The notes: generated by a model from the letters alone, not told the origin. A stretch of DNA of 64,000 bases from Gemmatimonadota bacterium (GCA_015664885.1 DQPL01000100.1:62001-126000), one strand, 5' to 3'. Counted from the stretch's first letter, positions 9,718 to 18,090 are shown. Translations and numbers: made by a program.

Positions 9718-11649
9718 ATGGCAGACGACACGAAGCTCGCCACCGAACTCGAAGCCCGAGAGGTCGCCGAGTACGCTCGCGAGCAGGACTGGGAACGGCG
9801 CAGCTTCGCGCGTTCGATCTTCGAAGGACGATTCGAGCTGGATCTGATCCACCCCCACCCGGTTCCTGATCCGGAGGAGCAGGAGCGGGCGGCGGAGTTT
9901 CACGCGAAGCTGGAAGCGTTCTCCCGGGATCACATCGACGGCGACCAGATCGACCGCGACCGCCACGTCCCCCAGGAGGTTCTGGACGGACTCGCAGAGC
10001 TGGGCGCGTTCGGGATCAAGATTCCACGCAAGTATGGTGGACTCGAGCTGTCCCAGCTCTCCTACAATCGATCACTCGAGATCGTCGCCTCTCGATGCGG
10101 CTCGACCGGGGCGTTTCTTTCGGCCCACCAGAGCATTGGAGTACCGGGGCCACTCCTGAAGTTCGGTACTGACGAGCAGAAGGAACGGTACCTGCCCCGG
10201 CTCGCCGGGGGAGCCCTCTCAGCGTTCGCGCTCACCGAGCCCAACGTGGGATCGGACCCCGCCAACATGTCCACGACCGCGACGCTCTCCGAGGATGGAT
10301 CGCATTGGATCCTGAACGGCGAGAAGCTGTGGACGACGAACGGGCCACGCGCCGACATCATCGTAGTCATGGCGCGCACGCCAACGCCCGAAGGATCTCG
10401 CCGCAAGCCGATCACCGCGTTGATCGTGGAGACCGAGTGGGAGGGCGTCGAGACCGTACGCGAGTGCACCTTTATGGGGCTCAACGGACTCTCCAACGGA
10501 GTCCTTCGCTTCACCAATGTGAAGGTGCCACGCGAGAATCTGTTGTGGGCAGAGGGCAAGGGACTGAAGCTCGCGCTCATCACGCTGAACACCGGACGCC
10601 TGGCGCTGCCCGCGTTCTGCGCCGCGGCGGGCAAAGGCGCGCTCGAGATGTGCCGAGATTGGGCCGGGTCCCGCGTTCAATGGGGCCGTCAGGTAGGCAA
10701 GCACGACGCCATCGCACAGATGCTCGGCAGGATGACCGCTGAAACCTTCGCAATGGAGGCGGTGGTCGAGCTCACATCGGGAATGGCCGACGCGAAGACC
10801 TTCGACATTCGACTCGAAGCCGCGATCGCCAAGCTGTGGGCATCTGAAACCGGCCTGCGCATCGTAGACGACGCGCTGCAGGTCCGAGGAGGCCGCGGCT
10901 ACGAAACGCACGCCTCGCTGCTCGCGCGCGGAGACACGCCGTACCCCGTCGAGCGATATCTGCGTGACATGCGCATCAACACGATCTTCGAGGGCTCCTC
11001 CGAAATCATGCGCTTGTTCATCGCCCGCGAGGCCGTGGACACCCACTTAAGCGTCGCTGGTGACATCATCGACCCGAAAGCGTCGGCGGGTCAGAAGCTG
11101 GCCGCACTCTTACGGGCGGGCGTGCATTACGCCTGGTGGTATCCGTCGCGCTTCCTCGGCTGGGGCTTTTGGCCGCGCTACGCATCCTTCGGCACACTCG
11201 CAGGACATCTTCGTTTTGTCGAGCGGGCTTCTCGCAGGCTCGCCCGTTCGACCTTCCACGCCATGGTTCGATTCGGGCCCGGGCTCGAGAAGCACCAGGC
11301 GGTGCTCGGCAGGATCGTCGACATCGGCGCGGACCTGTTCGTCATGACGGCGTCCATCGTGCGTGCGAGAATGCTCACCGACCGGGGCAGTGACGAGACC
11401 GGTGCGACCGCGCTCTCAGACCTGTACTGCCGGCACGCCCGACGCCGGATCGCGGCGCGCTTCGACGCCCTCTTCATCAACGACGACGATGCCACCTACA
11501 GCATCGCCAGACGCTTCCTGGCGGGCGAGTTCGAGTGGCTCGAGCGCGGCATCGTCTCGCTCGAAACTTACCGTCAGCAGGTCGAGGCGGCCCTGGCCGC
11601 CGAAGCCGAGGCCGAGCCTTCCGTCCGGGAACCGGTGCACACGGGTTAG
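9718..11649 (+). CDS. Very-long-chain-type acyl-CoA dehydrogenase
   Basis: 643-residue FAD-dependent acyl-CoA dehydrogenase catalysing the first, alpha-beta dehydrogenation step of fatty-acid beta-oxidation. The core fold shows the FAD/substrate signature FALTEPNVGSDPANMSTTA (about 170-188), the WTTNG segment (about 204), the flavin-contacting ALQVRGGRGYETHA (about 385) and the IFEGSSEIMRLFIAREA block (about 423), where VLCAD-type enzymes carry their catalytic Glu. It is about 250 residues longer than the usual 380-residue enzymes. The extra C-terminal helical domain after residue 445 matches the layout of VLCAD/ACAD9, which act on long chains at the membrane. It is preceded by a patatin lipase and followed 4 bp later by heme A synthase, all on the same strand. 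Confidence 0.92.
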   Translation: MADDTKLATELEAREVAEYAREQDWERRSFARSIFEGRFELDLIHPHPVPDPEEQERAAEFHAKLEAFSRDHIDGDQIDRDRHVPQEVLDGLAELGAFGIKIPRKYGGLELSQLSYNRSLEIVASRCGSTGAFLSAHQSIGVPGPLLKFGTDEQKERYLPRLAGGALSAFALTEPNVGSDPANMSTTATLSEDGSHWILNGEKLWTTNGPRADIIVVMARTPTPEGSRRKPITALIVETEWEGVETVRECTFMGLNGLSNGVLRFTNVKVPRENLLWAEGKGLKLALITLNTGRLALPAFCAAAGKGALEMCRDWAGSRVQWGRQVGKHDAIAQMLGRMTAETFAMEAVVELTSGMADAKTFDIRLEAAIAKLWASETGLRIVDDALQVRGGRGYETHASLLARGDTPYPVERYLRDMRINTIFEGSSEIMRLFIAREAVDTHLSVAGDIIDPKASAGQKLAALLRAGVHYAWWYPSRFLGWGFWPRYASFGTLAGHLRFVERASRRLARSTFHAMVRFGPGLEKHQAVLGRIVDIGADLFVMTASIVRARMLTDRGSDETGATALSDLYCRHARRRIAARFDALFINDDDATYSIARRFLAGEFEWLERGIVSLETYRQQVEAALAAEAEAEPSVREPVHTG

Positions 11650-11653
11650 TCCG

Positions 11654-12568
11654 ATGCTTCACAGACGCGCATTCACTGTGTCCGTCGTGTGGACCCTCCT
11701 CCTGTTGTACCTGGGGAGCGTGGTGCACGCGACGGAGTCGAGCCTGGCCTGCCCCGACTGGCCCACTTGTTTCGGAACCCTGTTTCCCGAGATGTCGGGC
11801 GGCGTGTTCTGGGAGCACCTCCACCGCCTCGTGGCGGGTGGACTCCTTCTCATGTTCGCTCTCGCGACATGGCTGGCCAGAAAGGAAACCGCCGACCGCC
11901 CATGGGTCTTCAGGACCTGCTTGGCCGGAATGGCTCTGCTCGTCGTCCAGGCGCTGGTCGGGGGACTCACCGTCATCTATCGGCTGCCTGACCTCGTATC
12001 GACCACTCACCTCGCCTTGGCGTTGCTCTTCCTGGTATTGGCCACCCACGTCGCGTCAGCGACGAGCTGGTCGAGGGAAGCCTCGGCACCGGACGCCGGG
12101 GCCGCGCGCCGGGTGAGCAAATTCGCGACGGCAGCGGCCGTCCTCGTCTTTCTCCAGTCCGTGCTCGGCGGCCTTGTTCGCCACACGGACGCGGGCATGG
12201 CGTGTCCTGACGCACCACTCTGTCTCGGCCGACTCGTTCCGCCACTGGTGAACACGCCCATTATTCTCCACTTCGGACACCGCGTGGTTGGCATGCTCGC
12301 GCTGGTGGCGATCGTGTGGCTCGCGATCTGGGTCGTGCGCCAGGGCACAACCGACGCCATACGGACGTGGGCGCTACTCGCCGCCGGTCTAGTCGTCGCG
12401 CAGGTGTCGCTAGGATTTCTCTCGGTACTCACCGTGCTGGCGGTGCTCCCAGTGTCCTTCCACACGCTGGGCGCTGCCGCCCTTCTCACCGCGCTTGTGC
12501 ATTTGGCTACGCTCGCGCGTGTCTCCGCCGGATCGCCAACGCAGGCTCCAGAAACCCAGGCGGCCTGA
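11654..12568 (+). CDS. ctaA: Heme A synthase (COX15/CtaA family)
   Basis: 304-residue polytopic membrane protein that oxidises the C8 methyl of heme O to make heme A for aa3-type cytochrome oxidases. About eight membrane helices form two pseudo-repeats. Conserved heme-ligand and Cys-pair positions are visible: the first half has ACPDWPTC and EHLHR, the second has HTDAGMACPDAPLC, HFGHR and a late SFHTLGA. The open frame extends further upstream, but the ATG at 11654 is the natural start because the earlier residues are out-of-frame acyl-CoA dehydrogenase sequence and this ATG sits 4 bp past that stop. The DUF420 protein follows after 7 bp. No ctaB or cox genes are in view. Confidence 0.9.
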   Translation: MLHRRAFTVSVVWTLLLLYLGSVVHATESSLACPDWPTCFGTLFPEMSGGVFWEHLHRLVAGGLLLMFALATWLARKETADRPWVFRTCLAGMALLVVQALVGGLTVIYRLPDLVSTTHLALALLFLVLATHVASATSWSREASAPDAGAARRVSKFATAAAVLVFLQSVLGGLVRHTDAGMACPDAPLCLGRLVPPLVNTPIILHFGHRVVGMLALVAIVWLAIWVVRQGTTDAIRTWALLAAGLVVAQVSLGFLSVLTVLAVLPVSFHTLGAAALLTALVHLATLARVSAGSPTQAPETQAA

Positions 12569-12575
12569 GCTTCTC

Positions 12576-13013
12576 ATGGATCGTACGCAGCTCGGGGACA
12601 TGCTCGCGCTCGTCAACGCTAGCCTGAACACCACCAGCGCCGTGGCTCTCTTCACGGGCTTCTACTTCGTGAAGCGGAGATCCCTGCACATGCACCGCAG
12701 AGCGATGCTGACCGCGCTCACTGCGTCGGCGCTCTTCCTGGTCTTCTACGTGACGCGCGTCGTGATTACGGGCACGCACGAGTTCGCCGGCGAGGGAGCG
12801 GCACGCGCGGTGTACCTCTCCATTCTGTTCTCCCACATCGTGCTCGCTGTGCTACTCGTCCCACTCGTGCTTCGGCTCGTGTATCTCGTCAGGCGACGCC
12901 GGTTCCGCATGCACGCCAGGCTCGCACGCTGGACGTTCCCCATCTGGGCCTACGTTTCCGTGACCGGTCTGGTCGTCTATCTGCTGCTCTACCAGGTGTA
13001 CGGATACCGGTGA
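12576..13013 (+). CDS. DUF420-family membrane protein (YozB-like), probable oxidase-assembly factor
   Basis: 145-residue membrane protein with four or five helices, matching the DUF420/YozB family: VNASLNTTSAVALFTGFYFV, the HMHRRAM His cluster (residues 38-45), and YLSILFSHIVLAVLLVPLVL with a conserved His. Family members sit beside cytochrome-oxidase genes and are linked to maturation of heme-A oxidases; here it directly follows heme A synthase (7 bp gap), which supports that role. The start chosen is ATG 12576. The open frame continues upstream but only into ctaA out of frame. Its stop overlaps the start of the next gene. Confidence 0.8.
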   Translation: MDRTQLGDMLALVNASLNTTSAVALFTGFYFVKRRSLHMHRRAMLTALTASALFLVFYVTRVVITGTHEFAGEGAARAVYLSILFSHIVLAVLLVPLVLRLVYLVRRRRFRMHARLARWTFPIWAYVSVTGLVVYLLLYQVYGYR

Positions 13014-13918
13014 ACGCGAGGCCTGCCGGGGTTCGCTGGATGGGTTACCTGGAGGCAATCGCCGCGGCTTGCTTGTGGGGATCCTCCGGCATCTTCTCCG
13101 TGCATCTTTTTCGCATGGGCGTGCCGCCGGAGACCGTGGCCCTGCTTCGACCCGTGGTCGGCGCCCTGGTCCTGGTCGCGGTGTTCGGCGTCCTACGCCC
13201 CGCGTCGCTGCGCGTAAGCCGCCGCACGATTGTAATACTCGGGCTCGGAGGCGGCGTCACGGTAGCGATCTTCCAGTTGGCATACCAATTGTCGACCGAC
13301 GCAGTCGGCGTACCCACTACGGTCGCACTCCTGTACTTGGCGCCGGCACTCGTGGTCGCCGCCGCGGGGCCTCTCCTGGACGAGTGGCCTACCCGCACTC
13401 GGGTAGCACTCGTGGTCGTGACGCTCGTCGGTGTCTGGCTCTCCGTGGCCGGCGCTGAACACGTTCCTGCGGCTTTTGGTTCCGCAGGACTGGCCTGGGG
13501 AGCACTGGCCGGACTGAGCTACGCCACGTATACGCTCTTCGGCCGCTTCGCCAGCGCGCGTTACGGGGCTACGCCGACCGTGGTCTACAGCACAGTCGGC
13601 GCGTGCGTCGTGCTTACCGTGATCCTCCTGTCGGTCGAGGGCACAATCGCGCTACCGGACACCGTCAGCGCGTGGGCGCTACTCGTGGTTTTCGGCGCCA
13701 CCACGATCGCGCTGGCGCAGTTCCTGTTCTTCGATGCCTTGGCGAGGATCGAAGCGAGCCGAGCCTCCCTTGCGACAGCGATCGAACCCGTCGTGGCCGC
13801 GATCCTCGCAACTCTACTTCTGGACCAGGGTCTACGGTCCCTGGGTTGGATCGGAATCGTGCTCGTGGTGGCCGGTGTTGTCGGCGTGGGCGTGGCAGGA
13901 CGCCGCACGGCTCCCTAA
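13010..13918 (+). CDS. EamA/DMT-superfamily transporter
   Basis: 302-residue drug/metabolite transporter with ten predicted helices in two EamA repeats (about 10-145 and 155-298). Repeat signatures include AACLWGSSGIFSVHLFRMG near the N-terminus and AWGALAGLSYATYTLFGRFA at the start of the second half. The EamA-typical ASRASLATAIEPVVAAILA segment lies near 250. The start is GTG 13010, overlapping the stop of the DUF420 gene (GTGA), so the two are translationally coupled; ATG 13040 would be a shorter alternative. Such proteins export amino acids or metabolites; the substrate cannot be deduced. The gene is convergent with the histidine-kinase gene. Confidence 0.85.
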   Translation: MNARPAGVRWMGYLEAIAAACLWGSSGIFSVHLFRMGVPPETVALLRPVVGALVLVAVFGVLRPASLRVSRRTIVILGLGGGVTVAIFQLAYQLSTDAVGVPTTVALLYLAPALVVAAAGPLLDEWPTRTRVALVVVTLVGVWLSVAGAEHVPAAFGSAGLAWGALAGLSYATYTLFGRFASARYGATPTVVYSTVGACVVLTVILLSVEGTIALPDTVSAWALLVVFGATTIALAQFLFFDALARIEASRASLATAIEPVVAAILATLLLDQGLRSLGWIGIVLVVAGVVGVGVAGRRTAP

Positions 13919-13941
13919 ACCCCGTCAACTACGCGAACCGG

Positions 13942-14787
13942 TCAGCTACGCGCGAACGATACCTCAACCTCAGCGCCACCATCTGGCACGTTGCTCAGCT
14001 CCACGCGGCCTCCCATCCCCTCGATCAGCATGCGCGCGTGAGGCAGGCCCAGGCCGAGCCCCTCCTTCGACGTGGAGTAGAAGGGGTCGAACGCACGCTT
14101 GAAGGCCTCCTCGGTAAAGCCCTCGCCGCGGTCGCGCACTGTGACCAGGGCACGACCGTCGACGGCCTGCACGGTCACGTCGACCGTCGCTCCACCGCCA
14201 AAGCGGCCGGCATTGTGCAGGACCAGGTACAGGCTGTCCATGAGCACCTGCGCATTGACCGTGGCACGCACCGAAGCCTCGGCCAGTTGGATGCGGACAC
14301 CCACGTCCTGATCCGCGGCAAACTCGCGCGCCACATGCTGCACGAGCGGTACGATGTCGCAGTCTTGGCTCTCTCCAGCGGGATCCTCCAGAAAGAAGTT
14401 CAGGTCTTCGAGGGCACCGAGCGCGCGCTCGATGCGCTCGCGCAGCTCGCCAGCGCGCGCTTCACGACCTGCGCCCGTGAGCGGAGCACGCACGCTCGCG
14501 TCCAGGAACGCGCTCACGCGTCCGATCGCCTCTTTCAGGGCTGCCTGGCGCTCCGTCTCCCTGGGCGCCCAGCCTTGTTCCAGCGCGGCGTATAGATCGT
14601 GCTCCGGCGACCCGGCGTCGGCCTGAGGGCGTCGACCCCGACCGATGGCCTCAGCTGCGGCGGCGAGGCGCCGCTCTGCTTCGGCGCGCCCCTCCCCGAC
14701 CCCGGCCGCATGCGCCCCGGAGCGTCCCAGCAAGAAGCCAGCAACAGCCAGCACGACTCCAATAGCGATTCCGATCCCGATTTCCAT
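13942..14787 (-). CDS. Membrane-anchored histidine-kinase-like ATPase lacking the phosphoacceptor His
   Basis: 281 residues. One N-terminal membrane helix (5-22), an Ala/Glu-rich helical linker (25-90), a dimerisation-like helix pair (85-135) and an HATPase_c domain (about 145-281). The ATP-binding boxes are intact: N box LVLHNAGRF (189-196), G1 DRGEGF (219-224), F box FDPFYS (233-238) and G2 GLGLGL (243-248). In the H-box region the sequence is ASVRAPLTG (97-105), which lines up with HELRTPLTA and carries Ala97 where the phosphorylated His should be. It should bind ATP but not autophosphorylate in the usual way. No response regulator is adjacent. It may be a pseudokinase or act as a heterodimer partner. 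It is 30 bp downstream of the peroxiredoxin gene on the same strand. Confidence 0.75.
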   Translation of the reverse strand: MEIGIGIAIGVVLAVAGFLLGRSGAHAAGVGEGRAEAERRLAAAAEAIGRGRRPQADAGSPEHDLYAALEQGWAPRETERQAALKEAIGRVSAFLDASVRAPLTGAGREARAGELRERIERALGALEDLNFFLEDPAGESQDCDIVPLVQHVAREFAADQDVGVRIQLAEASVRATVNAQVLMDSLYLVLHNAGRFGGGATVDVTVQAVDGRALVTVRDRGEGFTEEAFKRAFDPFYSTSKEGLGLGLPHARMLIEGMGGRVELSNVPDGGAEVEVSFARS

Positions 14788-14817
14788 ACTGCTCCAGTAC
14801 GGTTGAAACGGACCCCG

Positions 14818-15264
14818 TCAGGCCCCCAGTAGCTCCGCGAGCATCACCATATGACCCTGCGGGGTCACGTTCCGCCACACCTCTCCCACCGTGCCGTCCT
14901 GCTCGATGAGGAATGTGCTGCGCTCGATGCCGATCCCCCACTTCGTCTCACCCCACACGCCGTAGGCCTCAGCGATCGAATGATCCTCATCGGCCAGAAG
15001 CGGAAAATTCAGCCCGAACTTGGCCCGGAACTCGGCGTGGGACTCCACCGAGTCGGGCGATACACCGAGCACGACGGCATCAACGCCCTCGAACCGCGGC
15101 ATGGCATCGCGGAAATCACACGCCTGAATCGTGCATCCCGGTGTGTCATCCCTGGGGTAGAAGTAGAGCAGAACTCGCTTCCCTCTCAAGCCCAGTAGCG
15201 AGACCTGCTCGCCCTGGTCCGAGGAAAGCGTGAAGTCTGGTGCGAAGGCGCCCTTCTCTACCAT
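14818..15264 (-). CDS. bcp: Thioredoxin-dependent thiol peroxidase Bcp (peroxiredoxin Q)
   Basis: 148-residue peroxiredoxin reducing peroxides and lipid hydroperoxides with thioredoxin. The peroxidatic Cys is in DTPGCTIQACDFRD, with the second, resolving Cys five residues later, as in atypical 2-Cys Bcp/PrxQ enzymes. The PDFTLSSDQGEQVSL opening and the FLIEQDGTV strand are family-typical. Start is the ATG at 15264, which shares its A with the TGA of the upstream V4R-domain gene (TGATG), so the two are translationally coupled. Antioxidant function is secure; the coupling to a V4R ligand-binding protein is the unusual part. Confidence 0.93.
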   Translation of the reverse strand: MVEKGAFAPDFTLSSDQGEQVSLLGLRGKRVLLYFYPRDDTPGCTIQACDFRDAMPRFEGVDAVVLGVSPDSVESHAEFRAKFGLNFPLLADEDHSIAEAYGVWGETKWGIGIERSTFLIEQDGTVGEVWRNVTPQGHMVMLAELLGA

Positions 15265-15998
15265 CAACCAGCCTCGACGCGCTCGGCCGAGTCCGCCCCT
15301 GACGGAATCTCCACGCCCGGCTCATCGATGAACCTGCCCTCCCAACGACATTGCTCGTCGCCCCGGCCCTGGCACAGGGAGTGTTTTACCTGGACGGCAC
15401 CTCCTCCGGTGTGTTCGAGGATCTCCTGGCAGAAACCGGACAGAAATGCACAAGCCTCTCCTCCCGGATCACTCTCGATGAAGACCAGCCCTCGGCCTTC
15501 CACCGTAAATGGACCTCGGCCGAAACCACCCAGGCGCCGCCCGAAGAGCCGCTTGAGCCGCCGCTTCACCCTCCCGCGGGCCAACGCATATTGGATGCGC
15601 TGGGGCATAATCCGGGTCCACTGGCTCGGACGGTCCATCGAAGCCAACAACCGTCCGGCACCGTAGAAGACCTCGTCGCCGTCCGGTCGCCGGATGACCA
15701 GGCGGAAGAGATCCATGACCTCCGAGTCCGCGAGGCGGACCCCCTTCTTCACGTCTTTCTGATACGTGCGGATCTGACGGTCGACCACGTCGCTCAGGCC
15801 CAGCCGACGAGGCATGGTCTGCGTAGGATCCTCAGCATCCAGGATCTCGGCGGGAAGATCCTGATCTCGGACCATCTCGAGCAGACGCAAGCCGACAATG
15901 GCCTGGACGCGTCGGGGAGGGATGGAGTCGGTCAACTCGCTAACGACCTGATGGGGGGGACTCGCAACCAATCTTACAGCGCTCGAGGTTCGCTGCAA
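15264..15998 (-). CDS. V4R (4-vinyl-reductase-type) ligand-binding-domain protein
   Basis: About 244 residues. The C-terminal half resembles a V4R domain, the small-molecule-binding fold of bacteriochlorophyll 4-vinyl reductase and XylR/DmpR-type sensors: FCQEILEHTGGGAVQVKHSL, then the C-x-G-R-G-D-E-Q-C motif near residue 208-216, where Cys residues flank an RGD-type turn. The N-terminal half (30-100) is helical and resembles the regions that precede V4R in standalone proteins. No DNA-binding domain is visible. The start is uncertain: no ATG is available near the frame start, and TTG 15998 is the most upstream choice. It overlaps bcp by one base, so it may sense a lipid or small aromatic compound relevant to peroxide stress (inference). 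Family assignment is by motif only. Confidence 0.6.
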   Translation of the reverse strand: MQRTSSAVRLVASPPHQVVSELTDSIPPRRVQAIVGLRLLEMVRDQDLPAEILDAEDPTQTMPRRLGLSDVVDRQIRTYQKDVKKGVRLADSEVMDLFRLVIRRPDGDEVFYGAGRLLASMDRPSQWTRIMPQRIQYALARGRVKRRLKRLFGRRLGGFGRGPFTVEGRGLVFIESDPGGEACAFLSGFCQEILEHTGGGAVQVKHSLCQGRGDEQCRWEGRFIDEPGVEIPSGADSAERVEAG

Positions 15999-16260
15999 CG
16001 CACGACTTTCTACGAGTTCGAAGTTTTCTTAAAGAACGTACTAATTTGAGTGTGACGCCCCGAGCCGTGTGCGGTATATACGGGTGCGTTCGGAACCTTG
16101 GTTCTGGGCGGATTCGTAAGCGGGGCGAGTGTAGAGGCTCTCGTGGCCCACCCTGGGGGGCTGGTTCTTCATGCCATGAGAGTCTTTGCCTCCCCCGCTT
16201 TCGTTTGTGCGACAACTCCGGCCCGTACCGCGTCATCTGCGCTTCCGGTAGCTTAGCGGC

Positions 16261-17379
16261 ATGAAGCGCTATCCAGCATTCGATCCCCCCGAGTACGTCG
16301 ACTGGGCCCCCGATTCGGCATTGGTCCGCTCGTTCGCGGAACGCATCAACGGCGACCCCGATCGCAGCCGCATCGTCGAGCAACTGAGCCAGGATGACCT
16401 GCTCGCGATGTACCGAAATCTGCTGCGCACGCGACTTCACGACATCGGGCTCAAGCGATGGGTCCACACTGGCATCATTTCCAAGGCGTGGCTCGGCACC
16501 GGGGAAGAAGCGGTCACAGTAGGCTCCGTGAGCGCGCTCGCTCCGGACAAGGATGTGGTGAGCCCGATGATTCGCAACGCTGGCGCCCTGCACATGATGG
16601 GCATGCCGTTGGCGGATATGTTCCGCGGTTACCTGTCCACCACCGACTCCCCGAGTCGCGGGCGCGACCTGCACATCGGCGACCTGTCCAACGGCATCAT
16701 CCAGCCGATCAGCCACATGGGGACAAGTGTCACGATCGTGGCCGGCGTCGCGCTGGCCGCGGTCAACCGAGGGGAAGACCGAGTGGCGCTTACCTGGGTC
16801 GGTGATGGTGCCACCAAAACCGCGGCCTGTCACGAAGGCATGAACTTCGCTGCGGTGCAGAATCTCCCAGTCATCTTCGTTATTCAGAACAACCGGGTGG
16901 CACTCGGGACCCCTGTAGAGCGGCATGGCGCCGGCGACCTGCACGACTGGCCCGCGATGTACGGGATCGAGCATTGGATCTGTGACGGCAATAACGTGCT
17001 CGACGTGTACGCGGCCACCAGGATCGCCGCACACCGGTGCCGGACAGGCCTGGGCCCCGCGGTTATCGTGGCCGACACCTTCCGAATGGGGGGCCATGCC
17101 ACGCACGATGAACGAGAAGCGAGGGACACCTTCGCGCCCGAGCTGTTCGCGGAGTGGGGCCGACGGGATCCTATCGGCCTCTTCGAGGCTTACTTGGAGG
17201 AACAGGGCGTCGGAACCGAGACGCTGCGGACCGTCGAAGCCGAGGTGGCGGACGAGGTCGAACGCGCGGCGGAGGAGGCTCTCGCCTCGCGTGACCGGAT
17301 TCCGGCACCGGAGCAGGCCCTCTACGAGGGCTTCTCCGAGGGCGGGGTCTTGATCGGCCTGGAAAACAGGCCGATCTGA
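16261..17379 (+). CDS. 2-oxo-acid dehydrogenase E1 component, alpha subunit (pyruvate/branched-chain type)
   Basis: 372-residue thiamine-diphosphate-dependent E1-alpha subunit that decarboxylates pyruvate or branched-chain 2-oxo acids. The ThDP motif runs from GDGATKT at 181 to the Asn pair in FVIQNN at 206-211, with the family's HEGMNFAA between. The RGRDLHIGDL loop (133-142) and the phosphorylation-loop-like RMGGHATHDE segment near 280 fit as well. Most E1-alpha genes are followed by E1-beta; here the next gene is a sigma factor, so the beta partner must be elsewhere. The 262 bp upstream (15999-16260) hold no gene I can recognise. Whether the substrate is pyruvate or a branched-chain acid cannot be told from sequence alone. 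Confidence 0.88.
   Translation: MKRYPAFDPPEYVDWAPDSALVRSFAERINGDPDRSRIVEQLSQDDLLAMYRNLLRTRLHDIGLKRWVHTGIISKAWLGTGEEAVTVGSVSALAPDKDVVSPMIRNAGALHMMGMPLADMFRGYLSTTDSPSRGRDLHIGDLSNGIIQPISHMGTSVTIVAGVALAAVNRGEDRVALTWVGDGATKTAACHEGMNFAAVQNLPVIFVIQNNRVALGTPVERHGAGDLHDWPAMYGIEHWICDGNNVLDVYAATRIAAHRCRTGLGPAVIVADTFRMGGHATHDEREARDTFAPELFAEWGRRDPIGLFEAYLEEQGVGTETLRTVEAEVADEVERAAEEALASRDRIPAPEQALYEGFSEGGVLIGLENRPI
17352..17376 (+). terminator. Hairpin over the end of the E1-alpha gene
   Basis: A perfect 9-bp stem (17352-17360 with 17368-17376, arm GATCGGCCT, 7-nt loop GGAAAAC) sits immediately before the stop codon. There is no T-run, so it could be a weak terminator or an mRNA 3'-end stabiliser rather than a classical rho-independent terminator. 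Confidence 0.4.
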
Positions 17380-17398
17380 GGTATCTTCAGTACAGAAA

Positions 17399-17413
17399 TG
17401 AGAATGATTCTCG
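17399..17413. promoter_or_regulatory. Fur-box-like 7-1-7 inverted repeat upstream of the ECF sigma gene
   Basis: TGAGAAT-G-ATTCTCG is a 7-1-7 palindrome with one mismatch, closely resembling the ferric-uptake-regulator unit (TGATAATnATTATCA). It lies 25 bp upstream of the sigma-factor ATG, where a bound repressor would block transcription or early initiation. Iron control of the sigma factor is inferred; the same repeat could simply be a small hairpin. Confidence 0.4.
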
Positions 17414-17438
17414 ACTAGGGACTGAGAAGCTCCGGGAC

Positions 17439-18068
17439 ATGGTCAACGCCAACCCCAAACAGCTCCGTGAATCCCTCCAGGCCACACCGCTGGAGGATCT
17501 CACCGACGAGCAGCTAGTCACCGCGCATCTGGACGGCCGTCCGGGCGCGTTCCAGCGCCTATACGATCGGTATCGGGACCGGCTCATCCACTTCATCACC
17601 CGGAAGACCGGGGATGGCGATCGCGCGCAGGACCTGGTGCAGGAAGCGTTCATCCGGGTGACGAGGCACCTGCACCGCTTCGACACGTCGAAGAAGTTCT
17701 CGACCTGGGTCTATACGATTGCGAGCAATCTCTCCAAGAATGAGCTGCGCAACCGTTCCCGGAGCCCACTAGTGCTCTTCCAGAGACTCACGAGCAATTG
17801 GGACGACGACCACCGCCCGCTGCAGTTCGAGGACTACTCGATGCGCCCGGACGATCTGTACCGGAAGCGATTCCTACGGCGACTCGTCGAGGACACGGTT
17901 AAGGAGTTGCCGGAGCACCACCGTCTCGTGTTCCACCTTCGCGAACTGGAAGGGAAGAGCTACGAGGAGATCTCCGAGATCACGGGTGTGAACCTCGGAA
18001 CGGTGAAGAGCCGCTTGCACCGCGCACGGAATTCGTTCGCCCAGCGCATCGAGCCCTTCCTCAACTGA
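17439..18068 (+). CDS. ECF-type RNA polymerase sigma factor (RpoE-like)
   Basis: 209-residue group IV sigma factor. Region 2 spans about 38-105 (AFQRLYDRYRDRLIHFITRK; DLVQEAFIRVTRHLHRFDTS; FSTWVYTIASNLSKNELR). Region 4 spans about 145-200 (LPEHHRLVFHLRELEGKSYEEI, then the VNLGTVKSRLHRAR recognition helix). No region 1.1 or 3 is present. An anti-sigma factor is expected nearby but the downstream gene, 22 bp away, encodes a soluble coiled-coil protein, not a membrane anti-sigma. A Fur-box-like palindrome lies just upstream of the start. It probably directs a stress or envelope regulon; the regulon itself is not visible. Confidence 0.9.
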   Translation: MVNANPKQLRESLQATPLEDLTDEQLVTAHLDGRPGAFQRLYDRYRDRLIHFITRKTGDGDRAQDLVQEAFIRVTRHLHRFDTSKKFSTWVYTIASNLSKNELRNRSRSPLVLFQRLTSNWDDDHRPLQFEDYSMRPDDLYRKRFLRRLVEDTVKELPEHHRLVFHLRELEGKSYEEISEITGVNLGTVKSRLHRARNSFAQRIEPFLN

Positions 18069-18090
18069 AGCGCCCCCACCTGACAGGGCA

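Noticed and set aside
15940-17106. 388-codon minus-strand frame opposite the E1-alpha gene
   Set aside because: Antisense to a well-supported enzyme gene, with no family resemblance.
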